Positions 21,138 to 34,021 of a stretch of DNA of 64,000 nucleotides are shown piece by piece. The translations under genes and the position numbers were made by a program. A model generated the notes under the pieces. That model was not told where the DNA came from. It saw nothing but the letters and a program-made list of their open reading frames with translations, and made no database searches. Position 1 is the stretch's first letter, and the number at the start of each line of letters is the position of its first letter. Source of the DNA: Macquaria australasica (taxonomy: Eukaryota > Chordata > Actinopteri > Centrarchiformes > Percichthyidae); assembly GCA_005408345.1 (NCBI GenBank), contig SEMN01000703.1, positions 124,001 to 188,000 of the forward strand, given 5' to 3'.

Positions 21138-23563
21138 CTACTGGTAATTCACAGAAATTACTGCAAGTTCTCAGAAGCATTAAAAGAGTCAGAGGAAATA
21201 CTCAGAAAGAACAAACAAGAGAAGAACCTGATTCCCGAAGATCATTTGAGATTGAAATCAAAATTTGTCAAAAGTCTGATTGTCTACATTTTTGCTGAAT
21301 TGTTTACAAAATTATAAAGGACACTAGTTCTTGAAGATACTATAGTTTGTGCCAAGGATGGGGTAATAACAGTAGGCTTTACTTTGCTCTGTTGATTGGG
21401 CTTGACATTCATTTTGCCTTATGGAAAACTAATGTATAATGTAAACTAACTAATGTGTTGGTGGCTCAGTGTGGCCAGTGGACCTAACGTGTCTTTATGT
21501 CTGTGTGTACTGGGCTACCCGAGTTGGAGGCGCTGTCCATTTAGCACCCCTGCTATTACATGGCAGAGAAAAAAACAACCTAGACCAGCTTAAAGTAAAG
21601 TAACTACAACTCATTACCCATTCACAACATCTGCCACGTCTAGACCATTTTCCTGAATTGTTTTATTTATTCAATCTCATTCATGCTTACATTTTCACCA
21701 TATTCATTAAAACATTACACAATTTACCTGAGAAAATGTGTTGAGGTTAACTTAAACACTGTCAGAATTGGCTATCATACTGAGAGAAAAAAATGAGTTT
21801 GGAGTACAGCAATTCAAAGGAGCTATTTTTTCCAGATGTAATACTACTCTGCTTAACACCTCCATACAGCTTTGTTGTGATTGTTAGCTTGTGTGGCAGA
21901 ACAAAAATATAATCCAACAGTTTTACAAAGGTAATGTTAAATGTCAATGGTTAACTTTTCTATACCTTTTCAACATGAATGACAGCATTAATTGTACATG
22001 GAAGTAATCTAATTTTCTAGCTCCCTCTTGATATCAATATAATATATACACACCTTAATATAATAGCTGTAAAATATATGTAAAATTGCACAGTACATAA
22101 TAATCATAGGAATTATAGGATCATAGTATACAATATAGTTTACATACAGTATAAAATGACAACTATAAATATACATGTTCAAAGATAACATTTTTAGTGT
22201 CATTGTTCTGCAGTTTAACATTCTAGATTTCATTAATAATAAATATAAAATATATATTATATACAAATATATGATGCAAATACATTCAAATCACGATTTT
22301 TCATGACTTTCATTCATGCCTGCCAGTACTGTTATACATAACGGATTATTTGTAATTTAAAATTTGAAGGTATTTGTACTTTAAAATTAAGGCTACATGT
22401 TGACAAATTCCCACAATGTTACACTCATGTTTAGATTTAGATCCACACTTTTGTTTATCCTTCAGATTTTTCCATCTTATTTTACAGTGAGTAAACTGCA
22501 AAGCCAGACTGTTGAACATTCCCACTCATGTTGCTCGAATCTGCACCAGCAGCATTGTGTGTGAAACTTGACACTCCTCACCGTGTCCTCTGGCCTTTCA
22601 TCTGTCTCACAGATTGGAAGTGGAGACAGAAAGTAGAAGCTTTCTGATCACACCTTTGCTGTTTATCCTTCACAGAAAGAAACTGCAGCAACAACCAGGG
22701 ACTCACTGAGAAACTGAGGAAAACACTGCCTGTTAGGTCAGTTAAGGCTGAGACGGTTTTTACCACAGAGCTGTGGTCTTCACCACCTCAGCATTTTATA
22801 ATTAAGAACAATGGACCTCATTAACAAATATTTACTTAGTTACTTAATGTCGTCGTAAAAAATGACTCACTAATACTAATACTAATTATTGACAGTATTT
22901 TGGTATTTTGGCCGAGCTGCTTCAGTGGAGGGTGAGAAACATTTGTGTCCCACAGTCCAGCAGCAGCATCCTCTGCATCAAAGTGGAAGAGACATGAATG
23001 ATTCATGACCAGCTGCCATTGTTTGGACTCTGTTGTGCAGTAGCCGGGTGAAACAGCCTTTCTCTGAACATGAACAATGATGATGTTCTCATCTTCCTGA
23101 CCCCGGCTCAGAGAAGGAAGGTGATTGTGACCTTAACTCCTACTTGACAGAGAACTGGTTGGGGAGCAGATTCATCAGCAGATGGTTGAGAGCTCAGCAG
23201 CAGCACTTCCCTACAAATGACTGCTCTTTAGTTTTCTGCAGGAATGTGATAGACGGTACAACACCCATGTTTTTGTTTTGTTTTTTTAATTTTCAAGATG
23301 GTAAATCTTCCCTAAATGACACATGGCAGAAATCTGATGTGATCTATATTTTAAGTTTAGAAAAAGTTTAAATTCAAAATAGATGTTACTGAGTATCAAT
23401 GATAATTAAACTGCAGTGTTCACCATAGGCAGCACCAACGGGAGACAGAGCCCTTCCCCTTCCCCACACTGATATTGGGAGCACCCATGGATGTATTAAA
23501 AGCACCAGCCAGGGGACTTGACAGTGATGCGGGACAGTTCCATTTACTCAGGACTAAGACTAC
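21138..23563. other. Non-coding, no recognised feature
   Basis: AT-rich; 22020-22330 is particularly so. 22500-23240 is less AT-rich but none of its frames resembles a known protein. Confidence 0.4.
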
Positions 23564-23850
23564 ATCCACACTAATACATTTGTATTTTAAGACGGCATTT
23601 TAAAACAAAAACAATTTTTATCACCGTTTCAGAAATAATCTGTCCATACTACGCGCCTGAAAATGCATATCACGTGACTATTCACGTGTACTGGGCATGC
23701 ACGTGCTGATGTAAACAGGAAGCAGATTGTCTCCTCTGCGGTTGGTTCCTTAGTTAGTTGCAGGAAATACTACAAACGAAGAACCGCAACTAAAGATTTT
23801 TGTATGCTCGGATCGACGACCAGGTGGAACTGTTACTGAAAGTAAGTGTT
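23564..23850. mobile_element. Possible MITE end (GACTACATCCACACTAAT type)
   Basis: Starts AAGACTACATCCACACTAAT and contains GAAAATGCATATCACGTGAC, phrases I remember from a widespread teleost DNA-transposon family. The opposite terminus was not found nearby, so this is probably a half element. Confidence 0.35.
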
Positions 23851-24150
23851 GTAATTTGTTATCCATGTTAAATTAACCGCTGGTAGTCAAGGCTGATGTT
23901 TGTTTTCTTCTGGGAAAGGGTCACATGATAGAGGCGTGATGAATCAGGGAAGGACATGTCGTGGCTAAGACCCAGTCAGGAAGCAAACGTGGGTTTCTGC
24001 GTCATCATTTTATAATACGAGTTACGTAGATGAGGCATTTGAATTTGATGGCCATTCCTATTTGAGCCAGAGTATATGAATTTTCCTGCAACTACTCAAC
24101 CTCTTGTGAGATTTCAGAGCGAGACTTCTGTTTCTGGTTAAACAAAAAGG

Positions 24151-24560
24151 TGTCACAAATCAATCAGACTCCTAAGCATTTCCTGTTTTATTTTGACAAG
24201 TCCTGTGTGTGTGTGGTTTTCATTGTTCTCTTTACTTCCTGTCTTGGTTCTTTTTCCCACCAATTTTCCCCAGTCACCTGTGCCTCATTACCAATCAGCT
24301 CCCTGTGTATATATACCAGTCCTTGTCCATTGCCAGATTGTCTTGTTCCCTAGAGTCAAGCTCTCAGCGTATTCGATGCCTTTTTTTGAGCTCCCGTGTG
24401 TTTTGATCCTTTGCTTGTTACCCTCGGTTTTCGCCTTTGCCTTTGGATTTGGTTGCCTGTCTCTTGTGTTTTGGACTCTCCTTTGCCTACCTCCTGTCTG
24501 CACCTCTGCTTTGTATACTGCCCTACCTGTGTATAACCTAGGATCTACAAACAGACTTTT
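24151..24560 (+). mobile_element. Gypsy-type LTR fragment
   Basis: Starts TGTCACAAATC and has the same architecture as the LTRs at 6743 and 19515: TTTTATTTTGACAAG, CACCTGTGCCTCATTA, a TGTGTATATATACC TATA region, TTGCCAGATTGTC. No clear 3' CA end or target duplication was found, so it is probably truncated. Frames here are LTR noise. Confidence 0.6.
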
Positions 24561-24659
24561 CACGGGCACAATTGCCCGCAAGGATTACGTTGCAGCCATT
24601 GCCATTGCATTAAAACCCCAAAATGTGTTAAAAAATAATAGGGCCCAGGTTTAAAAATA

Positions 24660-24905
24660 CCAGTTACCCTTTAAGAAATACAGCCGTTTTTGACCTTTCT
24701 TCACCAGAGTGGAGATGTGTGATGTCCATGAGAAGTTCTCTGTGATGCTGATTCCCAGGAACCTAAAACTGTTTATCTGCTCCACCCCAGCTCCACGGAT
24801 GTAGACAGGAGTGTGTGTCGTTGCCTCTTTTTTCCTAAAATCAATGATCAGCTCCTTGGTTTTGTTGGCACTGAGCAGTAGGTTGTTTTCTGTGCATCAC
24901 TCTGC
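24660..24905 (-). pseudogene. LINE reverse transcriptase fragment (minus)
   Basis: On the minus strand the DNA reads as an RT C-terminal segment: SANKTKELIIDFRKK, then an FRFLGI motif and VKKGQKRLYFL. It resembles L2-type RT downstream of the catalytic box but belongs to a different family from the element at 1-3577. Truncated at both ends. Confidence 0.65.
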
Positions 24906-25084
24906 AAGATTGTTCATTTCCCCCTTATATGAATACTCATTATTGTTTATAATCTAGCCAATACCGACCGCAAACTTCAGAGTTCTTGCAATGGCTCTCA
25001 TTTAACACTAAATGTAAAAATAAATCAAAACATTTTCAATCTGTTAAACAACATGAAATTGAAACATTCATAGTAAAATAATGT

Positions 25085-25300
25085 ATGAGGTCATCAGTGA
25101 GGTTGACAACTTCAAGTACTTAGGAATCATCTTAGACTCACATAAGATATGAGAAACAAGTGAATAATATTTGCAAAAAAGTTTAATCAAATCTTAGCTT
25201 CAGACTCATCAGTGTTTGTGATTCAGCACAGACTAGCTCTACATTCAAGCCATGATATTTTCACACCTATCATACTGCATCATTTCATGGTCACAAGCCC
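25085..25300 (+). pseudogene. LINE reverse transcriptase fragment (plus)
   Basis: Plus-strand remnant with VDNFKYLGIILDSH and, after several stops, an FSHLSYCIISWSQAP segment, the KYLG and C-terminal motifs of a LINE RT. Highly decayed; opposite in orientation to its left neighbour. Confidence 0.55.
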
Positions 25301-25306
25301 CACAAT

Positions 25307-25346
25307 CATATATATATATATATATACATACATACATACATACATA
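25307..25346. repeat. (TA)n(TACA)n microsatellite
   Basis: A TATATA run followed by tandem TACA, ending directly at the Tc1 terminus. TA-rich DNA is the Tc1 target. Confidence 0.9.
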
Positions 25347-26434
25347 CACCGATCAGCCATAACATTATGACCACTGACAGGTGAAGTGAAGAACACTGAT
25401 TATCTTGTTAAAATGGCACCTGTCAGTGGGTGGGATATATTAGGCAGCAAGTGAACATTTTGTCCTCGAAGTTGATGTGTTGGAAGCAGGAAAAATGGGC
25501 AAGCATAAAGATGTGAGCAACTTTGACAAGGGCTAAATTGTGATGGCTAGACGACTGGGTCAGAGCATCCCCAAAACTGCAGCTCTTGTGGAGTGTTTCC
25601 GGTCTGCAGTGGTCAGTACCTACCAAAAGTGGTCCATGGAAGGAAAACCGGTGAACCAGCGACAGGGTCATGGGCTCATTGATGCGCGTGGGGAGCAAAG
25701 GCTGGCCCATGTGGTCCGATCCAACAGAAGAGCTACTGTAGCTCACATTGCTGAAAAAGTTAATGCTGGTTCTGATAGAAAGGTGTCGGAACACAGTGCA
25801 TCACAGTTTGTTGCGTATGGGGCTACGTAGCTGCAGACCGGTCAGGGTGCCCAAGCTGACCCCTGTCCACCGTCGAAAGCACTTACCTGGGGAAGACATG
25901 GCACCAGGATGCACTATGGGAAGAAGGCAAGACGGCGGAGGCAGTGTGATGCTTTGGCCAATGTTCTGCTGGGAAACCTTGGGTCCTGCCATTCATGTGG
26001 CTGTTACTTTGACATGTACCACCTACCTAAACATTGTTGCAGACCAAGTACACCCCTTCATGGAAATGGTATTCCCTAATGGCAGTGGCCTCTTTCAGCA
26101 GGATGATGTGCCCTGCCACACTGCAAAAATGGTTCAGGAATGGTTTGAGGAACAAGACAACGTGTTCAAGGTGTTGACTTGGCCTCCAAATTCCCCAGAT
26201 CTTTATCCAATTGAGCATCTGTGGGATGTGCTGGACAAACAAGTCCGATCCATGGAGGCCCCACCTCGCAACTTACAGGACTTAAAGGATCTGCTGCTAA
26301 CGTCTTGGTGCCAGATACCAATGCACACCTTCAGAGGTCTAGTGGAGTCCATGCCTCAACGAGTCAGGGCTGTTATGGCGGCAAAAGGGGGACCTACACA
26401 ATATTAGGCAGGTGGTCATAATGTTATGGCTGAC
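25347..26434 (+). mobile_element. Tc1-like transposon, defective
   Basis: Inverted ends: CACCGATCAGCCATAACATT at the left and the complement GTCATAATGTTATGGCTGA at the right (to 26434, where the last bases have diverged). Between them is a Tc1-type transposase in pieces: an N-terminal HTH region (25540-25830, GQSIPKTAALVECFRSAVVS) and a catalytic part (25850-26407). The second catalytic region QQDDVPCHTAK and the third, with SPDLYPIEHLW, are present. The stretch that should carry the first Asp is missing between VHRRK and HLPGEDMAPG, an internal deletion. Not active. Confidence 0.85.
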
Positions 26435-27299
26435 AAAGAGGCTACTATGGCATGAAAATACTTTCTTTCTTTCTTGCTTGAAGGGATCTGAATCACAGCA
26501 TTCTGTTCAGCTGCGAGTGCCGGTTCAGGTACTGCAGATTATTCTAAAAATAAAAGACAACAGACGTTACCATGGCTGACAGAGAGAACAACAGCTCCTT
26601 CTCAATCTCATTATGAAACCAACAGCTTGTTGCAAAAAAAAACCACAAAAAAAAAAGTTGTTCATTGTTTGTTTCTCATGTTGCACCTTTTTATTCTTTA
26701 TTTGTTTGTTGTGAAGTGTGAGATTAGAGACCTGGGTGTCCCGGCTGGGAGGATTAACTCTGAGTCAGCAGGGCTTAGTGTTGATCAAATACAACAATGT
26801 TGGAGCTTGTTGGAGAGGTTTGGGCACACAGATAAGGGACCCTCGTAACAAGCTGCATTCTCAAATCAGACATGAATGACATTTCAAGCTGCTGCTTTGG
26901 ACCTGATTGGAGGATGAAACACGTTGTATGCTTGTCTCCCAAAACTCTAACTTTTATCTTCTATAAGTAGTCTAATATATTCTTCAACCCCTATTTGGAT
27001 GCTAAAAGCTATCTCAAATAACAGATGAAAATGTTGAAAGTGAATTAACTCTTAATCTGTCAGTCACAACAGTATACTTCTTCCCCTTTTTTTGGGAGAC
27101 AAGCGAACTTTAAAGAAATTAGGAAAAAGGCATTGATCATTTTTTAATTAATAATCCTTACTGTAGAAGTACAGTATATTGAGCCGCCATCTTTCCATAA
27201 TGGTTCAATAATTACCTGTATGGCTGAGTTGATATCGTTCAAATGTTTTCGATATACATGCCAATACAATACATGATTTGACTCTTACCAAATGTCTGA
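26435..27299. other. Non-coding, no recognised feature
   Basis: Simple A-rich runs near 26632-26660; otherwise nothing recognised. Confidence 0.45.
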
Positions 27300-27450
27300 T
27301 AAGAGAAGAGAGAACTGCTGCACACTGTCCTTTTACTTGCAGTAAACTTTATTAGCGATACAACGTTTCTGTCCTTAGATCCTCATCAGGTAAAACTGTG
27401 GAACAAAGAACATTCCACACAGATATAGCCAACACCTCCTCAGGGACCAT
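27300..27450 (-). mobile_element. Possible Penelope-like element 3' end with hammerhead-like core
   Basis: Read on the minus strand, CTGATGAGGATCTAAGGACA is followed by GAAACGTTGTATCGCTAATA, then AAG and an AGTAAAAGGACAGTG tail with CAGCAGTTCTCTCTTCTC. CTGATGA plus GAAA separated by a short stem is the hammerhead ribozyme core layout, which Penelope-like retroelements are known to carry. Stem II here is weakly paired and I did not verify stems I and III. No RT or GIY-YIG coding is nearby. Confidence 0.4.
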
Positions 27451-28439
27451 AAGGTGTCAGCCAATCAGTACCATAGTCTGTATGCATTTAGCCAATTAGA
27501 AGGCCCATCCCACCATCAAAAATGGACATTCCATAATCTATAATAGACAGGAACTACATCAATTTATATACAATATTAATTAAATATAGATGAAATGACA
27601 ATCAATTTATCCAAAATCATCTCTTCCAAAGTGACAATAATAATATTAGGCTAATGGTAGATCTCACTGTTTAGGCTACCCCATGAATATGCCTCTGAAT
27701 AGGCAGTAAGTTACCATGAAAGTAGCCACATTTAATCATAATAGGAAAATAATTAAGACAAAATATGAATATGGAAAATTACATAGAATCTCACAACTGA
27801 AATATATAAACAGGGGGATGATGAAGACAATGTGCAAAGATCATCCAAAAAGGACTTCAGTGCCTAGAAAAACAATTCATCATTAATGGTCAAACCTATA
27901 AATCTAGTGACAGTCAAATAGGAATCTGTCCTCTGATCTAATTTCTTAGTTTTTTTTTTGTAAAGCTTTAGATTTCCTCTTTTCTGACATATATGATATT
28001 TAGTCCTAGTCTGCACTTTGAATTGCTTTCAGCTCTGGAGACAAAAAATAGATGGAATATCTACAGTATAATGAATATGAAAGTATATGCCTCTTTGGCA
28101 TTCATGTGGCCTTGGATCATAAAATATGCCCAAAGCAAAATGTGTCATTTAAAAGGTGACCTTACAGTGAAAGTTTCTTTGTAGCCAGCCATGCTGTGGA
28201 GAAAATAAATGACCAGAGCTCAGTGTCAGTTACGTTCACTTCAGGCAGTGAAGGAGGACTGAGCTGTTTAGAGAGCATTCAGCCCTGCCATTTAAAATGC
28301 CATATTTTCAGTTGCTCATAATGGCAAAGATGTGATTACACAAGAGCCACTTTCAGACATGCACTGCATTATCTTATTATCTTTGCAAACTGTCCACTAA
28401 TAATAAGTAATTACATTTTCTTTTAATTACTTTGTATAC
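27451..28439. other. Non-coding, no recognised feature
   Basis: AT-rich, perhaps part of the same Penelope-like copy on the left side; no frame supports it. Confidence 0.4.
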
Positions 28440-28797
28440 TTGTTGGTGTTAACATCAATGCCATTATCATATCTATTGCCTTACATCCCTATGTGGAACT
28501 GTATTGTGCTGCTGTATGTTCTTTCCTTCTGCTCTCTCTCCCGCTCCCCCCCCTCCCCCTTCAACCCAACCGGTCGAGGCAGATGACCGCCCACCTTGAG
28601 CCTGGTTCTGCTCGAGGTTTCTACCTGTTAAAAGGGAGTTTATCCTTGCCACTGTCGCATAGTGCTTGCTCATGGTGGGAACTGTTGGGTCTCTGTAAAT
28701 ATAAAGAGTCGGTCTAGACCTGCTCTATTCGAAAAAGTGCCCTGAGATAACTTTATTATGATATGGCGCTATATAAATAAAACTGAATTGAATTGAA
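28440..28797 (+). mobile_element. LINE 3' tail, second copy
   Basis: Nearly the same as 5150-5520: CCTTACATCCCTATGTGGAACTG, CGGTCGAGGCAGATGAC, TAAAAGGGAGTT, then GCGCTATATAAATAAAACTG and an AATTGAATTGAA tail. 5'-truncated, no coding. Confidence 0.85.
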
Positions 28798-31700
28798 CTT
28801 GTATATATGGATGTCTGGTAGTGTTTGTTATCTTTTGTCTCCTTTTTTCTTTTTCTCTCATCCTTTTTAATAACATTTCTTCTTTTCTAATGGATTAAGG
28901 TATGCACTGGAGAGTGCCCCGATCAATCCCCTCTGAGGGTCTTTTGCCCCCCTCCATCACATTTTCTGTTGTTTACATATATTAATTTGTATGTTTTTTG
29001 CACGTTTAAACAAAGAAAAATCTAAAAAAAAAAAATCGTTGTGGCAGTTTTACATGTTTGGATAAACTGCAGTCACTTATCCAGTAACCTAACATTTGTG
29101 AATTTCTTCACACGACAAGTCTGAACTGAATGCCATGACATTAACCTAAAGGCTACAGCAGCACATTTAATGTACAGAGACAATAAATGTGTCTTGTTTT
29201 GCCTTCTTAAAAGGACCATATCATTTGTTTTGCACATTCAACCCAGTAATCACTACGTGCTTACAATTTACATTACTTACAACAATGGTGAAATTTTGGC
29301 ACTGAAACCAGGCTAGCCAGTTTCTGGTACAATGTCAACCTAATCTTGTGGCCCTATATGTACAGGGGCCCAGGGCATTGGTTATATCCTTTTTTCTTGT
29401 TAGCCATCTTCTATTTCACTGCCTTTACGGGTGCATTGCTGCGTTTCTTTGTGGCAGGATGTCCTTTCTGGTGCGTATGCACAATAAAAAAACAAAACGA
29501 GGTCCCAGTAAAAATAATGATCAAAAACTCCACATGGTACTTTTAAATAAAATGCATATATATTCATGTTTTTCCTAAATAAACTCTGCTTGGGTGCTGT
29601 TGGTGTATAGACGACTAGGCAGCAGAATTCTATATTCTAATAAATTAAAAAATTGATGAGGAAAAAGTATCCTTTCAGCACTCACAATGGTCATTAATTA
29701 AGGTTTCAATGGCACAGTAAGTTTTAAAATCAATAATCAATCACTGATGCAGTATCTGAGAACACTTTTCCTAGTCTAGTTTCCAAATCACTGCTGTTCT
29801 CCAGCAGCACCACCTCTCCATCTCAAAGTACCAGTGAACATTGTGGCACTTTCTGTAATGGTCATGTCATGTTTGCATAAACACATAGAATATATACGTA
29901 ACAGAGACCTGAGTTTAAAAGCCCTACGGCCATTACTTTAACAGATGAAGCCAGCAATGTTATACTATATTCACTGTCTGAAAAGGGCTTTAGTGGTACC
30001 AGCTGAGTGTTCTTTTTTCTAGTTTTAGTTTGATGAGACACCACAGCAGCTGGCCAGGTGAGGTGTTTGAAATGTGTGAAGGGAAACAGTTGACCAGTAC
30101 TAACCCGTGGCAGTGGTTGGCAGCAGTGTCCTGTCACTGGGGATTTAACCTTTATTCTCTCACTGGAGCCTAATATCACTGTTGACCAAAAGAGAATAAA
30201 TATACAGTCCTGTAATACACTCTGAGAGATGCCTGTTGGTCCTGTGGTTTTGGTGTTGTGCTGTGCAGTGGAATGTCTCTGTGGGGAGTGGTATCCAGCT
30301 GCTTCCTACCCAGGAGGAGCTGCTGACCTCTGGGTTGACCTCATCTGTTTCCCCCAGTGGACAAACACTGCTGGAGCTGCAGGCTGCTGCTCTGAATTCA
30401 TCACTGAGAAACTGAACCAAACATCAAACTGTGAAAGTAAAACATGCACCATGTCAGGCACACCTGTGTGATAAATACAATTTAAACACCTTGATCTGAC
30501 AAAGAACTGAGGGGGAAAAAAACAAGGGGTGAACAAGATGAAAAGTCTAAAGCAGGCTATAGCCAGGTTCAGGTTGGATCCAGGACTACTTTTTCTTTGT
30601 TTGGGCAGGCAAAAATGGTTTTGGGCAGCTAATGATAACTACTACTTTTTGTATCATTTGCGCAGTTTTCTGCGAAACTGGAAACCTCCTCTTCTCCAAT
30701 AAGTATAGACCTGTCATTGAGATTGACAGGGCAGAGGCTCAATATGCTTGACACGCAGAGACTGATATGAAGGATACAAGACGAAAGGAGGAGAGGCAGG
30801 AGGAAAGTAAAAAAAAAAAGAGAGGAATTAAGGAAGGAGGAAAGGAAGGACGACAAAGAAATGTAGCAGCAACGGACTACTGGCCCTAAGACTCTGCAAC
30901 TTTGACAATTCGCAGGAGTAATGATCAACATGAGGCAGAACCATAGCTAAAATGAGGCATCTCCATTTTTACGATTGGTGTGTAGGCTACTGTCCCTGAG
31001 ACTCTGCTGTCACTCCACTTGAGGTGAAGAAAGTGTTGGTACAACAAGAACAACCCACACTCGATCTGGGTGACAGACTCCACACAGTTCAAACAATTTT
31101 CAGAAAAACTCACTCAAAATAAATACAAAGAGCTGTGTAGAGAGCAGCACCATGAACCAGGTTCATCCTCCCTCTTTGTCTGCTGCATAATGAAACATCA
31201 TGTGATTAACTCTGTCAGTAGGATGTATGAATGCAGATTTCTGTATGACTGAACATATCATGTACACATTGAAGATAAACAGCTTCATTACAGGCAGAAA
31301 AAATAAGCACTGACTCAATATTGTGAACAGTGTGAAGCCGTCTGAAGCAAACAGATGAGAAACAGATGACTGACATGACAACAACCTCTTATCTGAGCCA
31401 AGATGAGGAGACTGACAACCAGTGTGACCCACTGCTTCATGTTTTTACAGGCAGGTGTGTCCAATGATGTTAAATGACAAACTGAAAAGATCCCACACAC
31501 TGTCAGTTTATAAAGTATATATTAAACATTATATGTATCTTATAATTATTTATTTATTCCGTTTTGGATCGTTATTGGTTATATAATGCAGTGAAAAATT
31601 TCCTGTTGAAGGAAAGAGAAACTTGAAGGTTGGAGACCCCAGTGAATCAATGTGTAGGACAATAATGTGGAAACTAAATTTTCAAATATACACAGTAACT

Positions 31701-33344
31701 TTTGGAGTGTTTTTTGTAAGTTAGTAAGAGTTTTACTTCTGCATCAAAAAAGATGAATTGAATGTGATGTAACAAAAGAGAGCAACCAAGGTAGCACCAG
31801 TTTATCATTTAGAAGTATGGATCCCAATACTGGTTTTGACACTAAAGAGGTTGAAAATACGCACATGACAGACTACAGCCTTGTAATTATGAGCCTGCTA
31901 GGTGTCCAAGAGACCAGGAACAGACCAGGATTAGAAGAAATAATGGCTATAGGGAGTTTTAAAGCCGCATTTTGTGTGATTGTCACTGACTGTTTTTGTT
32001 ATGTTTTATGTTGATTGTAGTAAAAGTAATTAATCACTTAATTTTTAGTTAAATATGCTTACCTGTAGCACCCTATCAGAGCTTGTCATTTTGATAAGTT
32101 ACAAAATGGTATTTTGTTTTGTTTTTTTCTTACCTCTTACGGTGTGTTCATGGCATGCTTTGGAGCTACAGTATTATTAATAAAGCAGTTGTGAACCATC
32201 AGTTGGAGAGTTAGACCATCATTCAGCCGGGGATGTTACAATTGATAATTACACAAACTAATGCAAAGTATCAGCTGGTATCAGTCGTATCTGGCATTGC
32301 CTAATATAATCCCACACTACGTTTTACAGTGCTTTAACTAATTTGGAAGGTAGTAAACGTTAAAAAACAAGACTTACAGTGCACAGTACACGTTTTTGTG
32401 GAGCGGCACAGAACTTAGATTTCAGAGGAAAATAGCCATACATCATTGTTATCCTGAAGGGCCTATCAGTGACAAGAGCAGACATACTCGTATCACTTCA
32501 CAAGTGATATGATAACAAAACAGCAGGCGGTAATCACTGTGGGGAATACTGAGCACTGTGAGTTTGTGGTTACGCAGCTGGAAATGACGTGTGCAGAGTG
32601 AAAACGTGGCTTCAAATGCACTATTCCAGTTCATCTGATTTACAATCATGAATGAAACATAATGAGATGGGGAGCACAGCGCCCACCTGTGGCTGATGGT
32701 GGTGTAAGTGCAGGAAAATTGAATATATTGTTTACTTGGAGGCTGTCTTAGCGTGTCATCATGTAAAATTGCTTTTTCTTCTCATTTGCTCGGGTCATGT
32801 CTCCCATTTATCACACTGCTTCCTGCTGGCACTTTCCTCCATTACTTATCAGGGCTAAAGTAAGACAGCAGTATCATTTAATCTCAGAGTTCAGCCCTGT
32901 TCAGTCACATAAGTAAATGATCAGTGCTGGTTTCATTTGCTTAAACAGCTGGACAACATCTATGAATAACTGGATATGGTCTGTAATGTTTGTTACATAG
33001 AGGAGCGCACCTTCTGAACAATATTTAGAAATTAAAGGACATGACGTAAATCCATTACATTTAATCGTTGTGGGTTGTTTTCCAGTCCTTTTTTTGAGAC
33101 AATGGCATTGTCTTCCTAATGTCAGATTCATTTCCAGACCAAAGAGACAATTCAAAAACAGACAACATTAAAAATTAAGTACTTTTTGTTTACACTCAAT
33201 ATGTAGTAAAGAGGTCAGAAGCATCTTCCATAGGTTTATGTTTTGGCTTTAGATTTGAATCATCTATGATCGCACTGGTTGTGGTGTTCAGAAATCAAGC
33301 AGTAACCCCAAATCTGAATGCAGCTACCTTAAACTAAGGTAAGC
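28798..33344. other. 4.5 kb without a recognised gene or repeat
   Basis: Single-copy-looking AT-rich DNA, the longest stretch free of identifiable elements in the window. A frame at 30229-30471 (+) begins with a hydrophobic segment (VGPVVLVLCCAVECLCG) and is Cys-rich, but I see no family resemblance or splice context. A purine-rich tract lies at 30770-30850. Confidence 0.45.
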
Positions 33345-33930
33345 ATTTGTCATGGGATGTAATGATTCACTGATACGAATCCGAAACCGGTTTCAACGTT
33401 AAAGATGCGCCAACATCGATACGTGGACCCCTGGATTGATCTAAGTGTACCACGAACTGGTCAATGGCTCGATTCTAAAGTTATGAATCGGTTGACTGAA
33501 GCTTTGCTGCTAATTTTGCACAGTGTCTCTGCTCTTGTAAAAGGTAAAAGGTCATTGTGAGACTCTCGTCATCTCTCGCATTGACCTTACCTTTTACGAG
33601 AGTAAGCTTAGCATAGCGTTGCTGGCTATTTGTAAGGTCTGTAGAATAGCAATTAAGTACAGCGGTAGCACGACAAATCTCAACACTCACCTGGTAAGAC
33701 GATATGGTGAAACCTATGTGGGTGATGAGGAATCTGTAGATGCTAGTACAGCTAGCAAAAGCAAGAACATGCAAGACAACATATTGAACACTTTTTCCAG
33801 CCACAACTTAGCCACAACTCTGCAAGGTCTAAAGAATTGATGGCATCTAGTGCCTGTTTTATTGCTAAAGAATTACAACTTTATAGTGTAGTTGAGAGTG
33901 ATGGCTTTCGTGACATGGTATACAGTATAC
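33345..33930 (+). pseudogene. hAT (ZBED-type) transposase, N-terminal remnant
   Basis: Starts with GGGATGTAATGATTCACTGATAC, like the inverted ends of fish hAT elements. 33619-33840 encodes a BED-type zinc finger (C-x2-C in AICKVCRIAIKYS, then NLNTHLVRRYG) with a Ser/Ala linker. After a stop, another frame reads FIAKELQLYSVVESDGFRDM (33865-33920), the start of the hAT catalytic part. The protein is then interrupted by the TIR element at 33931 and resumes at 36219. Confidence 0.72.
33532..33602. repeat. Imperfect hairpin within the hAT 5' region
   Basis: Arms CTCTTGTAAAAGGTAAAAGG and a complementary arm CCTTACCTTTTACGAGAG enclose about 15 bp. It lies just upstream of the BED finger. It may be a subterminal repeat of the transposon. 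Confidence 0.6.
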
Positions 33931-34021
33931 CATAGACTGTATATGAAGATGGACAACGCGTCTCCACTTCCTCCCATCGTACAAATTGGAGCCAAAATAC
34001 ACTCACAGTTGTCAATCATGA

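Noticed and set aside
22009..22266. Ile/Tyr-rich membrane-like frame on the minus strand
   Set aside because: Composition is what very AT-rich DNA gives by chance.
30229..30471. Small secreted-looking Cys-rich protein
   Set aside because: Starts with a hydrophobic stretch, but there is no cleavage-site context, no splice evidence and no family resemblance; the minus strand is equally open.
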